This document shows, piece after piece, positions 17,021-27,269 of a stretch of DNA of 64,000 bases. A program made the position numbers and the translations under genes. The DNA lies in contig CP002190.1 of the NCBI GenBank assembly GCA_000525675.1, positions 124,001-188,000 of the forward strand, in the 5' to 3' direction. The first letter of the stretch is position 1. Each line of letters opens with the position of its first letter. The DNA is from Bdellovibrio bacteriovorus W (GTDB taxonomy: Bacteria; Bdellovibrionota; Bdellovibrionia; Bdellovibrionales; Bdellovibrionaceae). The notes under the pieces are model-generated. The model made no database searches. It was not told where the DNA came from and saw only the letters and a list, made by a program, of their open reading frames with translations.

Positions 17021-18424
17021 ATGTCAAAGACACCTAATAAAGCTCTATTAAAGACGGATACCTCTGCCCAAATGAGATTGGGCTCTGATGTTTTCTCTTC
17101 GGCAAATGACAGTTCAGTTCTCTCTGTAGAACAAATGAACTTGCAGATTAAAACTTTGCTGGAAGGGCAAGTCGGTATTGTTTGGGTGCGCGGTGAACTT
17201 TCAAATTTCAAAGCTCATAGTTCGGGGCACTTCTATTTCAGTCTTAAGGATGCAAAGTCGCAAATCACGGCGGTGATGTTTCGAGGCAATAATGCTCGCC
17301 TTAAGTTTAAGCCCCATGACGGCATGGAAGTTGTCGTGCGTGCGCGTATATCGGTTTATGAGCCACGCGGAAACTATCAATTGCTTTGTGACACGATGGA
17401 GCCTGTGGGCGCAGGAGCTTTGCAAAAAGCTTTTGAGCAATTAAAGGCAAAACTCAAGGCTGAAGGGTTATTTGATCCGGCTCGAAAAGTTCCGATTCCG
17501 ACATTTCCAAAACATATCGCGGTTGTGACATCTCCAACAGGGGCAGCTATTCGTGATATTTTAAATGTACTTTCCCGTCGTGCAAAATCCATTGCTGTAA
17601 CTGTTGTGCCGACTGTTGTTCAAGGGGAGGCAGCAGCCCCTTCTATTTGCCAAGCTTTCTTGAAGGCGCAAAAACTTCCAGATGTGGATGTGATTATCAT
17701 TGGTCGCGGCGGCGGCTCCACTGAGGATATGTGGTGCTTTAATGATGAAAACCTCGCACGACTTATTGCAGATAGTAAAATCCCAGTCATCTCAGCCGTA
17801 GGGCATGAGATTGATTTTACGATTTCTGATTTTGTTGCCGACCTTCGTGCTCCAACGCCTTCAGCTGCGGCGGAAATGGTCGCTAAGAGTGCAGGGGAGC
17901 TGACTTCAAAGCTGCAATCTTTAGAGAGAATGCTAAAGCTTTCTATGCAGCGATCTTTGCAGTTTAGACATCATGCTGTTTTGGGTTTTGCGAAAAGACT
18001 TTTCGATCCTCAGCGCAAGTTGCAGGATTTGATTCTCAAAAATGATGACCTGCTTTCTCGACTAGAAGGAGCAAAGGCCCGTTATTTAGAAAAGCTAGGA
18101 ACTAAAATCGGCAATCTGCAAAAGCGCTTAGGGTCTCCGGAAAGAAGGCTTGAGAGTAAGCGCAAAGAATTCTCCTTTCTAGAAAGCCGCTTGCAAAAGA
18201 GTATTACCCTCCAATTAGATCGTAAAAAAAATCGCAAAGATAAAGTCATGGCGATCCTAGATAGTTTAAGTCCTCTTAAGGTTGTGGAGCGAGGATACTC
18301 GATTGTCACAAAAGACGGACAAGTTGTTAAGAGTTCAGATCAAGTCGCAGTCAACGACGTTGTAGAAATTCGACTTGCTCAAGGAACCCTTGAAGCATCG
18401 ATTCAAAAAATAAAGGAGTCTTAA
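17021..18424 (+). CDS. xseA: Exodeoxyribonuclease VII large subunit
   Basis: About 467 residues with an N-terminal OB-fold domain (VGIVWVRGELSNFK, then GHFYFSLKDAKSQI), the catalytic Exonuc_VII_L domain (VVTSPTGAAIRD, IIGRGGGSTEDMW, ISAVGHEIDFTISDFVADLRAPTPSAAAE) and a long coiled-coil C-terminus. With XseB it degrades single-stranded DNA in both directions. The ATG at 17021 has GAGTTGG upstream; the frame extends by two codons to a TTG. xseB follows immediately. Confidence 0.97.
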   Translation: MSKTPNKALLKTDTSAQMRLGSDVFSSANDSSVLSVEQMNLQIKTLLEGQVGIVWVRGELSNFKAHSSGHFYFSLKDAKSQITAVMFRGNNARLKFKPHDGMEVVVRARISVYEPRGNYQLLCDTMEPVGAGALQKAFEQLKAKLKAEGLFDPARKVPIPTFPKHIAVVTSPTGAAIRDILNVLSRRAKSIAVTVVPTVVQGEAAAPSICQAFLKAQKLPDVDVIIIGRGGGSTEDMWCFNDENLARLIADSKIPVISAVGHEIDFTISDFVADLRAPTPSAAAEMVAKSAGELTSKLQSLERMLKLSMQRSLQFRHHAVLGFAKRLFDPQRKLQDLILKNDDLLSRLEGAKARYLEKLGTKIGNLQKRLGSPERRLESKRKEFSFLESRLQKSITLQLDRKKNRKDKVMAILDSLSPLKVVERGYSIVTKDGQVVKSSDQVAVNDVVEIRLAQGTLEASIQKIKES

Positions 18425-18649
18425 ATGGACTTTGAGAAAAAACTTGGACGATTAGAAGAAATCGTTGTGAAAATGGAACGTGGAGATTTAGCCCTCGAGG
18501 ATTCTCTAAAACTTTTCGAAGAAGGTGTTAAGCTTTCTCGAGAGTGTCATGTTCAGTTGAATGAAGCTGAGGCTAAGGTAAAGATTTTAGTTTCTCAAAG
18601 TGCTGACGGTAAGTCTGTGACTGAAGACTTTACTCCAGAAGAAGAGTAA
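18425..18649 (+). CDS. xseB: Exodeoxyribonuclease VII small subunit
   Basis: A 74-residue protein of standard XseB length with the helical hairpin signature FEKKLGRLEEIVVKMERGDL and LEDSLKLFEEGVKLSREC. It binds the XseA coiled-coil stalk. It begins directly after the xseA stop with an AAGGAG RBS inside the xseA end. Confidence 0.95.
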   Translation: MDFEKKLGRLEEIVVKMERGDLALEDSLKLFEEGVKLSRECHVQLNEAEAKVKILVSQSADGKSVTEDFTPEEE

Positions 18650-18654
18650 ATACT

Positions 18655-19527
18655 TTGGATCTAGCACTTAATATCGAATCAGAGATTCAATCCCGCGTGC
18701 AGGCTGTTGATAAGTTCGTGGAGAACTATCTTCGCTCGATTAATTTGGGAACAGATTTAAAGCCAGTTCCTCTTTTATCTGAATCAATGCTTTATTCTGC
18801 CATGAATGGTGGTAAGCGCTTTCGTCCGCTCTTGAGTATCTTGGTCGGTGAAGCTCTCGGAGCAAGCGTAGAAAAGGTAATCCCTTTTGCTTGCGCTGTT
18901 GAATTTATTCATACCTACTCTCTGATTCACGACGATCTTCCGTGCATGGATAACGATGATATGCGCAGAGGGAAGCCAACTAATCACAAAGTCTATGGTG
19001 AGGATTTTGCTCTCTTAGCTGGGGATGCTCTCTTGACAGAGGCTTTCACGCTGTTGGCGACTCATTACTCTGAGCATCCTGCATTGTTAGGACTGCTTGT
19101 TAAGCGTCTTTCAGAAGCTGCGGGCCTGCGTGGTATGGTCGGTGGTCAAGCTATTGATCTACGGGCCTCAGATATAAAAATCGACGTTGCTTCATTAAAA
19201 ACTCTGCATGCCATGAAAACAGGAGCTCTGATTGCTGTTGCTGTTGAAGGGGCTGCATTGATTGCCGGAGCGAAGGCTTCAGAAATCAGCTCATTGACGA
19301 AGTTTGGTCAGGGGTTGGGTTTAGCCTTCCAAGTGGCCGATGATATCTTAGATCACGGCGAAGCAAATCAAGGAGACCGCAGTTTCACAGAAGTGCTGGG
19401 TCTAGAGGAAACGAAAAAACTCTTAGAAGAAATTAGCAGTGAAGCTTTGCATGAGTTGCACAAAGTGACTCAACAGTCTTCGATGCTTGAGTATCTTATT
19501 AATTTTAATCAAACGCGAAAGCACTGA
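18655..19527 (+). CDS. ispA: Farnesyl-diphosphate-synthase-type polyprenyl synthetase
   Basis: A 290-residue protein of the IspA size class. The first aspartate-rich motif is DDLPCMDNDD and the second DDILD; GGKRFRP lies near residue 50, with MKTGAL and GLAFQVADD further on. It condenses isopentenyl diphosphate with allylic diphosphates. The only start that keeps the N-terminal helix is a TTG at 18655, preceded by AGAAGAAGAG; the first in-frame ATG is about 45 codons later and would cut the domain. It lies 5 nt after xseB. Confidence 0.93.
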   Translation: MDLALNIESEIQSRVQAVDKFVENYLRSINLGTDLKPVPLLSESMLYSAMNGGKRFRPLLSILVGEALGASVEKVIPFACAVEFIHTYSLIHDDLPCMDNDDMRRGKPTNHKVYGEDFALLAGDALLTEAFTLLATHYSEHPALLGLLVKRLSEAAGLRGMVGGQAIDLRASDIKIDVASLKTLHAMKTGALIAVAVEGAALIAGAKASEISSLTKFGQGLGLAFQVADDILDHGEANQGDRSFTEVLGLEETKKLLEEISSEALHELHKVTQQSSMLEYLINFNQTRKH

Positions 19528-19530
19528 TCC

Positions 19531-20310
19531 ATGGGCGAGAGCGAGAAGTTAAGGGCAGATCTATTATTAGTAAAAAAGGGACTGGCCTCTTCGCGCACTC
19601 ATGCTCAATCTCTGATAGAATCCTCTCAAGTTTTTTACATTGAGCAGGGGCAAAGAAAGCTTCTCAAAAAACCAAGTGCGATTTTATCTCAAGAGACTTC
19701 GTTGGAAGTGGAACAAGGTGAAGCCAATCGTTTTGTTTCACGCGGGGGCTTGAAGCTTGAAGGAGCGCTGAAGCATTGCCGGTTTTCTGCCGTTAATCTT
19801 GATGTCCTAGATGTGGGAATCTCGACAGGGGGTTTCACAGACTGTGCGCTTCAGGCAGGGGCAAAGACTGTTCTTGGCGTGGATGTCGGGCATGGGCAAG
19901 TTCATCCCTCACTGCTAAAGGAATCTCGTCTTCAGGTGTTTGAAGGAGTTAATGCGCGCGATTTAAGATCGCAACTTGCAGTTTTGCGCCCTCAGATTAA
20001 AAACAATTTTGATCTTATCGTGATGGACGTCTCTTTTATTTCTATGACCTTAATTATTCCTGAGCTTGCAGATCTTCTCAGATCTGACGGGCGCTTTCTG
20101 GGGCTGGTAAAGCCGCAGTTCGAGGTTGGAGCCGAGGGCTTAGGAAAGGGCGGAATCGTTAAAGATGAAGGTCTTTATGAGGTGGTGAAGGAAAAGATTC
20201 TTCACTCATGTGAACAGAATTCTTTAAAAGTTTTAGATTATTTTTCATCTCCCATTGTGGGAAAAGACGGAAACCATGAGTTCTTCGTCTATTGCTGTCG
20301 AGCAAATTAA
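19531..20310 (+). CDS. tlyA: TlyA-family rRNA 2'-O-methyltransferase (S4 plus FtsJ)
   Basis: A 259-residue protein. The N-terminal S4 RNA-binding domain begins RADLLLVKKGLASSRTHA; an FtsJ-like SAM domain follows with DVLDVGISTGGFTDC (SAM site), VLGVDVGHGQ, and a catalytic-region LIVMDVSFISM. TlyA proteins methylate cytidine 2'-OH in 16S/23S rRNA; many annotations call them hemolysin A. It starts 4 nt after ispA, and is part of the xseA-xseB-ispA-tlyA run. Confidence 0.93.
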   Translation: MGESEKLRADLLLVKKGLASSRTHAQSLIESSQVFYIEQGQRKLLKKPSAILSQETSLEVEQGEANRFVSRGGLKLEGALKHCRFSAVNLDVLDVGISTGGFTDCALQAGAKTVLGVDVGHGQVHPSLLKESRLQVFEGVNARDLRSQLAVLRPQIKNNFDLIVMDVSFISMTLIIPELADLLRSDGRFLGLVKPQFEVGAEGLGKGGIVKDEGLYEVVKEKILHSCEQNSLKVLDYFSSPIVGKDGNHEFFVYCCRAN

Positions 20311-20322
20311 AAGGAGAAAGAC

Positions 20323-21279
20323 ATGCGTCGTTCGTTATTAGTCCTTATCTGTTTTACTCAGTTTTTTATTTTAGGCTGTGAAACTCTAAGAACTCGTGAG
20401 GATATTCGTCGCGCCGTAGAGCCGAAAGCAGAAACATCTTCTTCAGGGCCTACCTATCAGCGAGAAGAAACGAATGAGTATGAAAACGCCGTGCCTATTG
20501 AGGCCGGAGCTCCGACATTGCCAAGTCTTCCTAAGATTGGACTTATTTTGGGCGGGGGCGGCGCCAAGACATTTGCTCACATTGGTTTCTTAAGAGAGCT
20601 TGGGAAAGACAAGATCCCATTGCATATTATCGGCGGAGTTGAGTTTGCGGCCCCTATAGCTGCCCTTTACGCCAATAAAGAGCAAGCCAACGAGGTGGAG
20701 TGGCAGATGTTTAAGCTTAAAGATGAAGATCTTTATAAGAAAAACATGCTTGGTGCCAAAGGAGTCAACGGCGAGATCTCTCAGTTAAAAGACTTCTTAG
20801 GCACAGCTTTTAATAAAATGAAAATTGAGTCTTTTGCTGTTCCCTATGCTTGCCCTTCTTATAACTTTAAAAAGAATCAAGTTTATCTAATGAACAGAGG
20901 CTCTTTGCCACAAGTCATGAGTCTTTGTATGGCTTACCCTCCGATTTATAGACCGACAGAAGGGGCTGTTGCGGGGGTGAGAGATGTTACGGCTCTTGCG
21001 AACTACATGCGCTCTAAAGGGGCGAATTACATCGTTTTTGTGAATGTTCTTGAGAAGCCGGGTAAGAACTTCTTTGCAAACGAGCTAAACTCTGAAAACG
21101 TATTATGGGGTGAGATTGCGGGTCTGTATAATAAGCCTTTGGCTTCTGTAGACGCGGTCGTTACAATCGACACTGCAAAATATGGTATATTGGAATTTGA
21201 AAAGCGTAGAGATATCATGAATGAAGGGTCCTCTTCTTTTCAACAGTTCAAAAATCTAGTAAGAAGATGGGGCCTTTAG
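20323..21279 (+). CDS. Patatin-like lipoprotein lacking the catalytic serine
   Basis: A 318-residue protein with lipobox ILGC (Cys19). From about residue 70 it follows the patatin fold: the oxyanion loop GLILGGGGAKTFAHIGFL is intact, but the nucleophile elbow (normally G-x-S-x-G before AALYA) reads GGVEFAAPIAALYA, with no Ser. The later Asp-Gly-Gly motif is also not recognisable. It therefore looks like a pseudo-phospholipase anchored in the envelope, with a binding or structural role. It follows tlyA by 12 nt and its 3' end overlaps a minor upstream start of pepP. Confidence 0.8.
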   Translation: MRRSLLVLICFTQFFILGCETLRTREDIRRAVEPKAETSSSGPTYQREETNEYENAVPIEAGAPTLPSLPKIGLILGGGGAKTFAHIGFLRELGKDKIPLHIIGGVEFAAPIAALYANKEQANEVEWQMFKLKDEDLYKKNMLGAKGVNGEISQLKDFLGTAFNKMKIESFAVPYACPSYNFKKNQVYLMNRGSLPQVMSLCMAYPPIYRPTEGAVAGVRDVTALANYMRSKGANYIVFVNVLEKPGKNFFANELNSENVLWGEIAGLYNKPLASVDAVVTIDTAKYGILEFEKRRDIMNEGSSSFQQFKNLVRRWGL

Positions 21280-21287
21280 GAGACATT

Positions 21288-22607
21288 ATGAGAAAACCAA
21301 CTGTAGATATGAACATCTTTAAAGAACGTCGCCAAAAAATCGGAGCTGAAATTGCGGGAGGAGCCCTCGTTGTTGCTTCTCATCCTGAGTTGATTCGCAA
21401 TGATGATGTTCATTATCCCTATCGTCAGGATTCAAACCTTTTCTATCTTACAGGATGGGAAGAGCCGGAATCTATTTTAATTTTTAGACCAGGGCTTCAG
21501 CCAGAGACGGTGATGTTTGTGCGTCGTCGTGATCGCGAGCGCGAGACTTGGGATGGTTTCAGATACGGTCCAGAAGGTTGCGAATCTGAATTTAAAATCG
21601 ACAAGGCTTATCCGATTGATGAGTTTGAAAAAGTAGCTCCTCAATTATTAAAAGAAGTCGACAAGGTTTACTATCGCCTTTACAAGAATGCCGCTGCTGA
21701 TGAGAAGATGCAAACAGTCCTCGAGTCTGTGAAGCGTCTTCAGGGTCGTACCGGCTATGGTCTTTTAACGATTCAAGATGCAGATATCCTCATCGGCGAA
21801 CATCGCCTAGTAAAATCTGAGTATGAGTTGGCGCAGTTAAGAGAGGCTTGCGAAATTTCTGCTCAGGCTCATTTGGCGGCTATGAAATTCACTCGCCCAG
21901 GCGTGAGCGAACGACAAGTTCAAGGTGTTTTGGCTCATCATTTTCTAATGAATGGTTCTGCACGTGAAGGCTATGGCTATATTGTTGCTTCAGGAAATGC
22001 AGCAACAACTTTGCATTATAACTTCAATGATCAAATCTGTAAGGATGGCGATCTTCTGTTGATCGATGCTGGAGCAGAGTTCAACTACTATACAGGAGAT
22101 ATCACGCGAACTTTCCCTGTGAACGGAAAATTCACTGATGAGCAAGCACGTGTCTATGAGGGCGTTCTTAAAGTTCAAAAAGAGATCATCGACTTCATTA
22201 AGCCAGGTATTGTGTTTAAAGATTTACACGATATGGGAACATCTCTTTTGACGGATGTGATGTTAGAGTTAGGTCTTTTATCAGGTCGTAAAGAAGACAT
22301 CATTCAGGCTATGGGTCAGAAGAAGTACTATCCGCATGGAATTGGTCACTGGTTAGGAATGGATGTTCATGATGCGGGTCTTTACTTCAAAAAAGGTGAG
22401 CCTCGCCCGATTGAAGCCAATATGTGCTTCACTATTGAACCGGGAATCTACATTCCAGCAGATGATACATCTGCTCCTGAGAAGTATCGTGGAATCGGTG
22501 TTCGTATTGAAGACAATATTCGCGTGACCTCAACGGGCTCAGAAAATATGACAACTTCTGTCCCGAAAGAAATTACGGATCTTGAGAAAGTTGTAGGAAA
22601 AGCATAA
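21288..22607 (+). CDS. pepP: Xaa-Pro aminopeptidase
   Basis: About 439 residues: an N-terminal AMP_N domain (RRQKIGAEIAGGALVVAS) and a C-terminal pita-bread metallopeptidase domain with all five metal ligands: DAGAEFNYYTGDITR (two Asp), HGIGHWLG (His), TIEPGIYIP (Glu), GVRIEDNI (Glu). It removes N-terminal residues preceding proline. The ATG at 21288 has AGGAGA upstream; an earlier in-frame ATG at 21267 lies inside the previous gene and has no RBS. Confidence 0.95.
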   Translation: MRKPTVDMNIFKERRQKIGAEIAGGALVVASHPELIRNDDVHYPYRQDSNLFYLTGWEEPESILIFRPGLQPETVMFVRRRDRERETWDGFRYGPEGCESEFKIDKAYPIDEFEKVAPQLLKEVDKVYYRLYKNAAADEKMQTVLESVKRLQGRTGYGLLTIQDADILIGEHRLVKSEYELAQLREACEISAQAHLAAMKFTRPGVSERQVQGVLAHHFLMNGSAREGYGYIVASGNAATTLHYNFNDQICKDGDLLLIDAGAEFNYYTGDITRTFPVNGKFTDEQARVYEGVLKVQKEIIDFIKPGIVFKDLHDMGTSLLTDVMLELGLLSGRKEDIIQAMGQKKYYPHGIGHWLGMDVHDAGLYFKKGEPRPIEANMCFTIEPGIYIPADDTSAPEKYRGIGVRIEDNIRVTSTGSENMTTSVPKEITDLEKVVGKA

Positions 22608-22631
22608 GGCACGTTACATTTTAAAAATCAA

Positions 22632-22665
22632 AAAAGGCTCAGAGGTTTAATTCTCTGAGCCTTTT
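22632..22665. terminator. Bidirectional terminator between pepP and the HAD gene
   Basis: AAAAGGCTCAGAG (22632-22644) and CTCTGAGCCTTTT (22653-22665) form a perfect stem, with A and T runs on each side. It serves both convergent genes. Confidence 0.9.
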
Positions 22666-22670
22666 TAATT

Positions 22671-23414
22671 TTAGATGAAACGATGGGAAAGCCATGAGTT
22701 ATTCACAGCATTTTCTTGGAGTTCAAACTCGGTTTTAAAGAGTTTATCGTCCCTAGAAGCGGCGCTAACAGCAAGCCTTGCGTGAGTGGCAGCTTTAAGC
22801 AATTCAAAGTCTCCCATGGTATTCCCAGAGACAAAGAAGGGGAGCTTGCCTTGGGTGCGCTCTAAGAGAGCATCCACTTTACCCTGACGGTAAGTGATAA
22901 TGCCTTTTTGCGTATTCCCTATCACTCCATCGTGAACCGCAGTTTCAACTCCAATGACATTATCTTTGCGCAGGCCAATGATCTCGGCACCTGGCTCTAC
23001 AGCCCAAGTGATGGAGGCGGTGACGATATAGACTTGAACATCATTTTGTAAAAACAAATCAATGATCTTTTTTTGTGGCATCAGAATCGGCAAAGGACTT
23101 GCGGCCTCAACACCTTCACGGGCCCATTTGCGCACCTTTGTGAGGTCGTGATTTTTGCAGATTTGTGCTAACCAGAGATAGGCAACTTTAGGATCTTGAG
23201 CTTTTAAATCAAGGTAGTGCTGCCAAGGATCTTTAGGAAGATCGACCAATTTATTATCAATTAAGTGATGAAAGAAAAGTTCACCTAAATCAATATCCCA
23301 AAGTGTGCCATCAGCATCGAAGGCTGCAATAGGGTTTGGATCTTGCTTTTTTACTTCTTCGAGAGAGGTTTTAATTTGCGCCCAAATTTCGTCTGAATAG
23401 TCTTTGTATTTCAT
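22671..23414 (-). CDS. HAD-superfamily hydrolase (phosphoserine-phosphatase-like)
   Basis: A 247-residue protein. Motif I is AAFDADGTLWD with the nucleophilic Asp; motif II is the VYIVTASITWAV region (Thr/Ser), and the later SGNTMGDFELLKAA carries the acidic motif IV. An alpha-helical cap (about residues 50-120) matches subclass I phosphatases such as SerB. It hydrolyses a small phosphate ester, whose identity cannot be told. It is monocistronic and ends directly at a shared terminator. Confidence 0.85.
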   Translation of the reverse strand: MKYKDYSDEIWAQIKTSLEEVKKQDPNPIAAFDADGTLWDIDLGELFFHHLIDNKLVDLPKDPWQHYLDLKAQDPKVAYLWLAQICKNHDLTKVRKWAREGVEAASPLPILMPQKKIIDLFLQNDVQVYIVTASITWAVEPGAEIIGLRKDNVIGVETAVHDGVIGNTQKGIITYRQGKVDALLERTQGKLPFFVSGNTMGDFELLKAATHARLAVSAASRDDKLFKTEFELQENAVNNSWLSHRFI

Positions 23415-23464
23415 AGATGGATAGTATGAAATAGACTGGGTTTGATTTCAAGGAGACTGCGTAC

Positions 23465-23920
23465 ATGGACTTGGTTTATCGAGTCATTCAGGTTGAGGAT
23501 TTAGAATCCTTACAAAAGATGGAAGAAAAGAAACTAACTGAACAATATCCTGACGAGATGGAACGAATGATCGCGGTCTGGAATTCGAAGTTTCGCGTAG
23601 AGGCTTTGAATCATTACATCGCTCTGGGTTGGAGTTTCTTGGCGCACGACAAGCAGACCAATGAATTGCAAGGATACTTCATTGCTCAGCCATTGCTTTT
23701 CTTTGATGGGCAAACACAAACTCTTTGGGTAGAGCACGTGCAATTCAATTCTGAAATGGTTCGCGATGGCCTTTGTGAACTTGCATACAAGCTCGGTCGA
23801 GAAAAGCATCTTCAGCGTGTATACTTTCCTAAAGAAGAAAGAATTTTACCTGCAATTCAGAGCTTTAAGCCTTTGGAGTGGAATCACGATAAAGTCATGG
23901 TAAAGACGACAAAAGGTTAA
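23465..23920 (+). CDS. Uncharacterised protein, possibly acetyltransferase-like fold
   Basis: A 151-residue soluble protein starting after AAGGAG. The order of helices and strands (an N-terminal VEDLESLQKMEE helix, then GWSFLAHD and ELQGYFIAQPLLFF strands) is reminiscent of GNAT acetyltransferases, but no acetyl-CoA loop is clear. It is 2 nt upstream of glpD and thus probably co-transcribed. Function not assigned. Confidence 0.7.
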   Translation: MDLVYRVIQVEDLESLQKMEEKKLTEQYPDEMERMIAVWNSKFRVEALNHYIALGWSFLAHDKQTNELQGYFIAQPLLFFDGQTQTLWVEHVQFNSEMVRDGLCELAYKLGREKHLQRVYFPKEERILPAIQSFKPLEWNHDKVMVKTTKG

Positions 23921-23922
23921 TT

Positions 23923-25560
23923 ATGAAAGAATTCTCACCAGAGACTCGACAAGTAAATCTACAGAGGCTTCAAAACGAAGATTTTGATTTGATTGTTATT
24001 GGCGGAGGTATCAATGGCGCAGGAGTTGCGCGTGATGCAGCTTCTCGAGGAATGCGGGTGGCCCTTGTTGAGGCAAGAGATTTTGCCTCAGGGACCTCTT
24101 CAAAGTCGAGTAAGTTGATTCATGGTGGAATTCGCTATCTAGAAAATAAAGAATTCAAATTAGTATTTGAAGCTCTTTCAGAAAGAACAAAACTTTTTGA
24201 GATTGCACCTCATTTGGTTCACCCACTGCGCTTTATGATTCCTCTCTACAAAAACAGTCGAGTAGGGATGGGTCTTATGGGCGTAGGGATGTGGCTTTAT
24301 GACATATTAGCGATGTTTCAATCACCCGAGATGCATGAACGCCTTGATGCTAAAGAAACCATGGAAGCGATGCCAGCGTTAAATCCCCAAGAAATCGTTG
24401 GTTCGTATATTTATTCCGATGCCTATATGGATGATGATCGCCTTGTGCATGAGACTATGCGCTCAGCAAATGATTTTGGGGCGGTCTGCGTGAACTACGT
24501 GAAGGCCGTCGGCTTAAAGACTACGGGTGAAAAAAATTACATCACGGGTATTCAGGTCGAAGATGTTTTCACAAAAAAGAACTTCATCATTCAAGGTCGC
24601 CACGTTGTCAGCACCGTGGGGCCGTGGACGGATGAGTTGGGTGAGATGATCTTTGATAGCTGGAAGAAAATTCTTCGCCCAACAAAAGGAGTTCATATCA
24701 CTCTTCCGCAGGGGCGCTTGCCGCTTCAAAGTGCCGTGGTGATGGGGGCTGAAAAAAGTGATCGTATCGTGTTTGGAATTCCAAGGCATGAGATGATTAT
24801 TGTTGGAACGACAGACACAGACTTTAAGGGCAATCTCAACGATGTTGAGGCGACGCCAGAAGACATTCAGTATTTATTAAATATCGCGGATCAATACTTT
24901 CCTGGGGCGCAACTAAAAGCGGATGACATCATCGCTAGCTATGCTGGCGTAAGACCTTTGGTGAAAGATGATTCAACAACTGAGGGGAAAACCAGCCGTG
25001 AGCACACGATCTTAAATGATGATCGCGGAATTACTTTCTTAGCTGGTGGAAAATACACGACTTATCGGTTGATGTGTCAGCAAACGGTGCAAAAAGTATT
25101 AAAAAGATTTCCGATCGAAGATCGAGTGCGCTTCAATAATTCTCTGTCTGAAAATCCACTCAATCCAGAAGCCAGTACTGACTCTCTTCATCAGGCCCGC
25201 GTTCAAGCCGAAGTTCTTGCAAAGGAATGTGGGCGCGACCTGAATGATGTTCGTCAATTGGTAGAGCGCCATGGTCTCGAGGCACGAACAATCTTGCGCA
25301 AATATCCTAAGACCTCGACGTACTGGCAGCTTGAAGCGGCCCACGCCATTGATTCTACAATGTGCCTGAGTTTGGTTGATTTTTACGCTCGCCGAACTCC
25401 ACTTTTTTTAGCAAATCCTGATCATGGGGTGTCTGTGCTGAATGAAGTGGGCGAAGTCTTCCAAGAAAAGTTGCAATGGTCCGATGAAGTTTTAGCCATG
25501 CAGAGTAAATTGCTTTTAGAATATATGGCCCATGAAATTGAGTGGAAGAAGTCCTTCTGA
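23923..25560 (+). CDS. glpD: Aerobic glycerol-3-phosphate dehydrogenase
   Basis: A 545-residue FAD enzyme. The N-terminal dinucleotide site is LIVIGGGINGAGVARDAASRG, followed by the family signature SGTSSKSSKLIHGGIRYLE, the substrate region around RPTKGVHITLP, and a C-terminal DAO_C helical domain (about 400-520). It oxidises glycerol-3-phosphate at the membrane and feeds electrons to quinone. It lies 2 nt after a small gene of unknown function. No glpK or glpF is nearby. Confidence 0.95.
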   Translation: MKEFSPETRQVNLQRLQNEDFDLIVIGGGINGAGVARDAASRGMRVALVEARDFASGTSSKSSKLIHGGIRYLENKEFKLVFEALSERTKLFEIAPHLVHPLRFMIPLYKNSRVGMGLMGVGMWLYDILAMFQSPEMHERLDAKETMEAMPALNPQEIVGSYIYSDAYMDDDRLVHETMRSANDFGAVCVNYVKAVGLKTTGEKNYITGIQVEDVFTKKNFIIQGRHVVSTVGPWTDELGEMIFDSWKKILRPTKGVHITLPQGRLPLQSAVVMGAEKSDRIVFGIPRHEMIIVGTTDTDFKGNLNDVEATPEDIQYLLNIADQYFPGAQLKADDIIASYAGVRPLVKDDSTTEGKTSREHTILNDDRGITFLAGGKYTTYRLMCQQTVQKVLKRFPIEDRVRFNNSLSENPLNPEASTDSLHQARVQAEVLAKECGRDLNDVRQLVERHGLEARTILRKYPKTSTYWQLEAAHAIDSTMCLSLVDFYARRTPLFLANPDHGVSVLNEVGEVFQEKLQWSDEVLAMQSKLLLEYMAHEIEWKKSF

Positions 25561-25641
25561 TTTTATAAACCCCTTTGTCGGAACGGGTTCGCGCAAGAGG
25601 CCGCTGACATTGCGCATTAAGTCTAGAGTGAAAATGTCTAA

Positions 25642-26748
<1,107 letters not shown>

Positions 26749-26758
26749 CTTGAGGCTT

Positions 26759-26776
26759 GGCTCTTTACAAAGAGCC
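26759..26776 (+). other. Hairpin just downstream of mreB
   Basis: GGCTCTTT (26759-26766), AC, AAAGAGCC (26769-26776): perfect 8-bp stem with no T run. It may reduce rather than stop read-through from mreB into the sigma-like gene 14 nt downstream. Confidence 0.45.
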
Positions 26777-26789
26777 TCTACGAGTCTCT

Positions 26790-27269
26790 ATGAATGAAAG
26801 AATTCATGTGACCGAGGCAGAGATAAACTCCATATCATTATTTTTCTTCTTCATCTTACTAGATGATCAGAAGGCATTGGATGCCTCGTCTCAGGCAGTG
26901 GCCTTGTTTAAATCTAAAATTGAAAAAAAGACGGATATTTCCAGAGAAGCTCTTTTAGTCAGTGTGACTAAAACTATTTGGGATAAATGCCGTGCGCGCA
27001 TTATTCGCGGACGTAATCACTCTTTGAATTCAAACCTTTGGAATATTCCAGAAGGACTTGATTTAGGGCCTTGGAAAGAGTTTCAAAAAACGGCCTCTGA
27101 AGATGAGCTTTTGACTCTTGTATGGTCAAAGGTTTTAAAAATTCCTGATCAAGATATCTCTAAAGCACTCAATATAACCACGGGAACTGTTCGTTATCGT
27201 TTAGGGCGTGCCCTTAGGAAGATGGGTGTTATGACCCAAAACGTGGTGGCATTAAGACATGAGCCATAA
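26790..27269 (+). CDS. Divergent sigma-70-like (ECF-type) regulator
   Basis: About 159 residues. The C-terminus has a sigma region-4-like helix-turn-helix: LVWSKVLKIPDQDISKAL then NITTGTVRYRLGRALRKMG. The N-terminal part is helical and in the place of region 2, but it is divergent and lacks a recognisable -10-binding motif. The ATG at 26790 was preferred over a TTG at 26757 that lies in the mreB trailer hairpin. It overlaps the next gene, an anti-sigma-like membrane protein, by 11 nt, which supports a sigma/anti-sigma pair. Confidence 0.65.
   Translation: MNERIHVTEAEINSISLFFFFILLDDQKALDASSQAVALFKSKIEKKTDISREALLVSVTKTIWDKCRARIIRGRNHSLNSNLWNIPEGLDLGPWKEFQKTASEDELLTLVWSKVLKIPDQDISKALNITTGTVRYRLGRALRKMGVMTQNVVALRHEP

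Noticed and set aside
26759-26776. Hairpin after mreB as an intrinsic terminator
   Set aside because: No T run follows; kept only as a hairpin.
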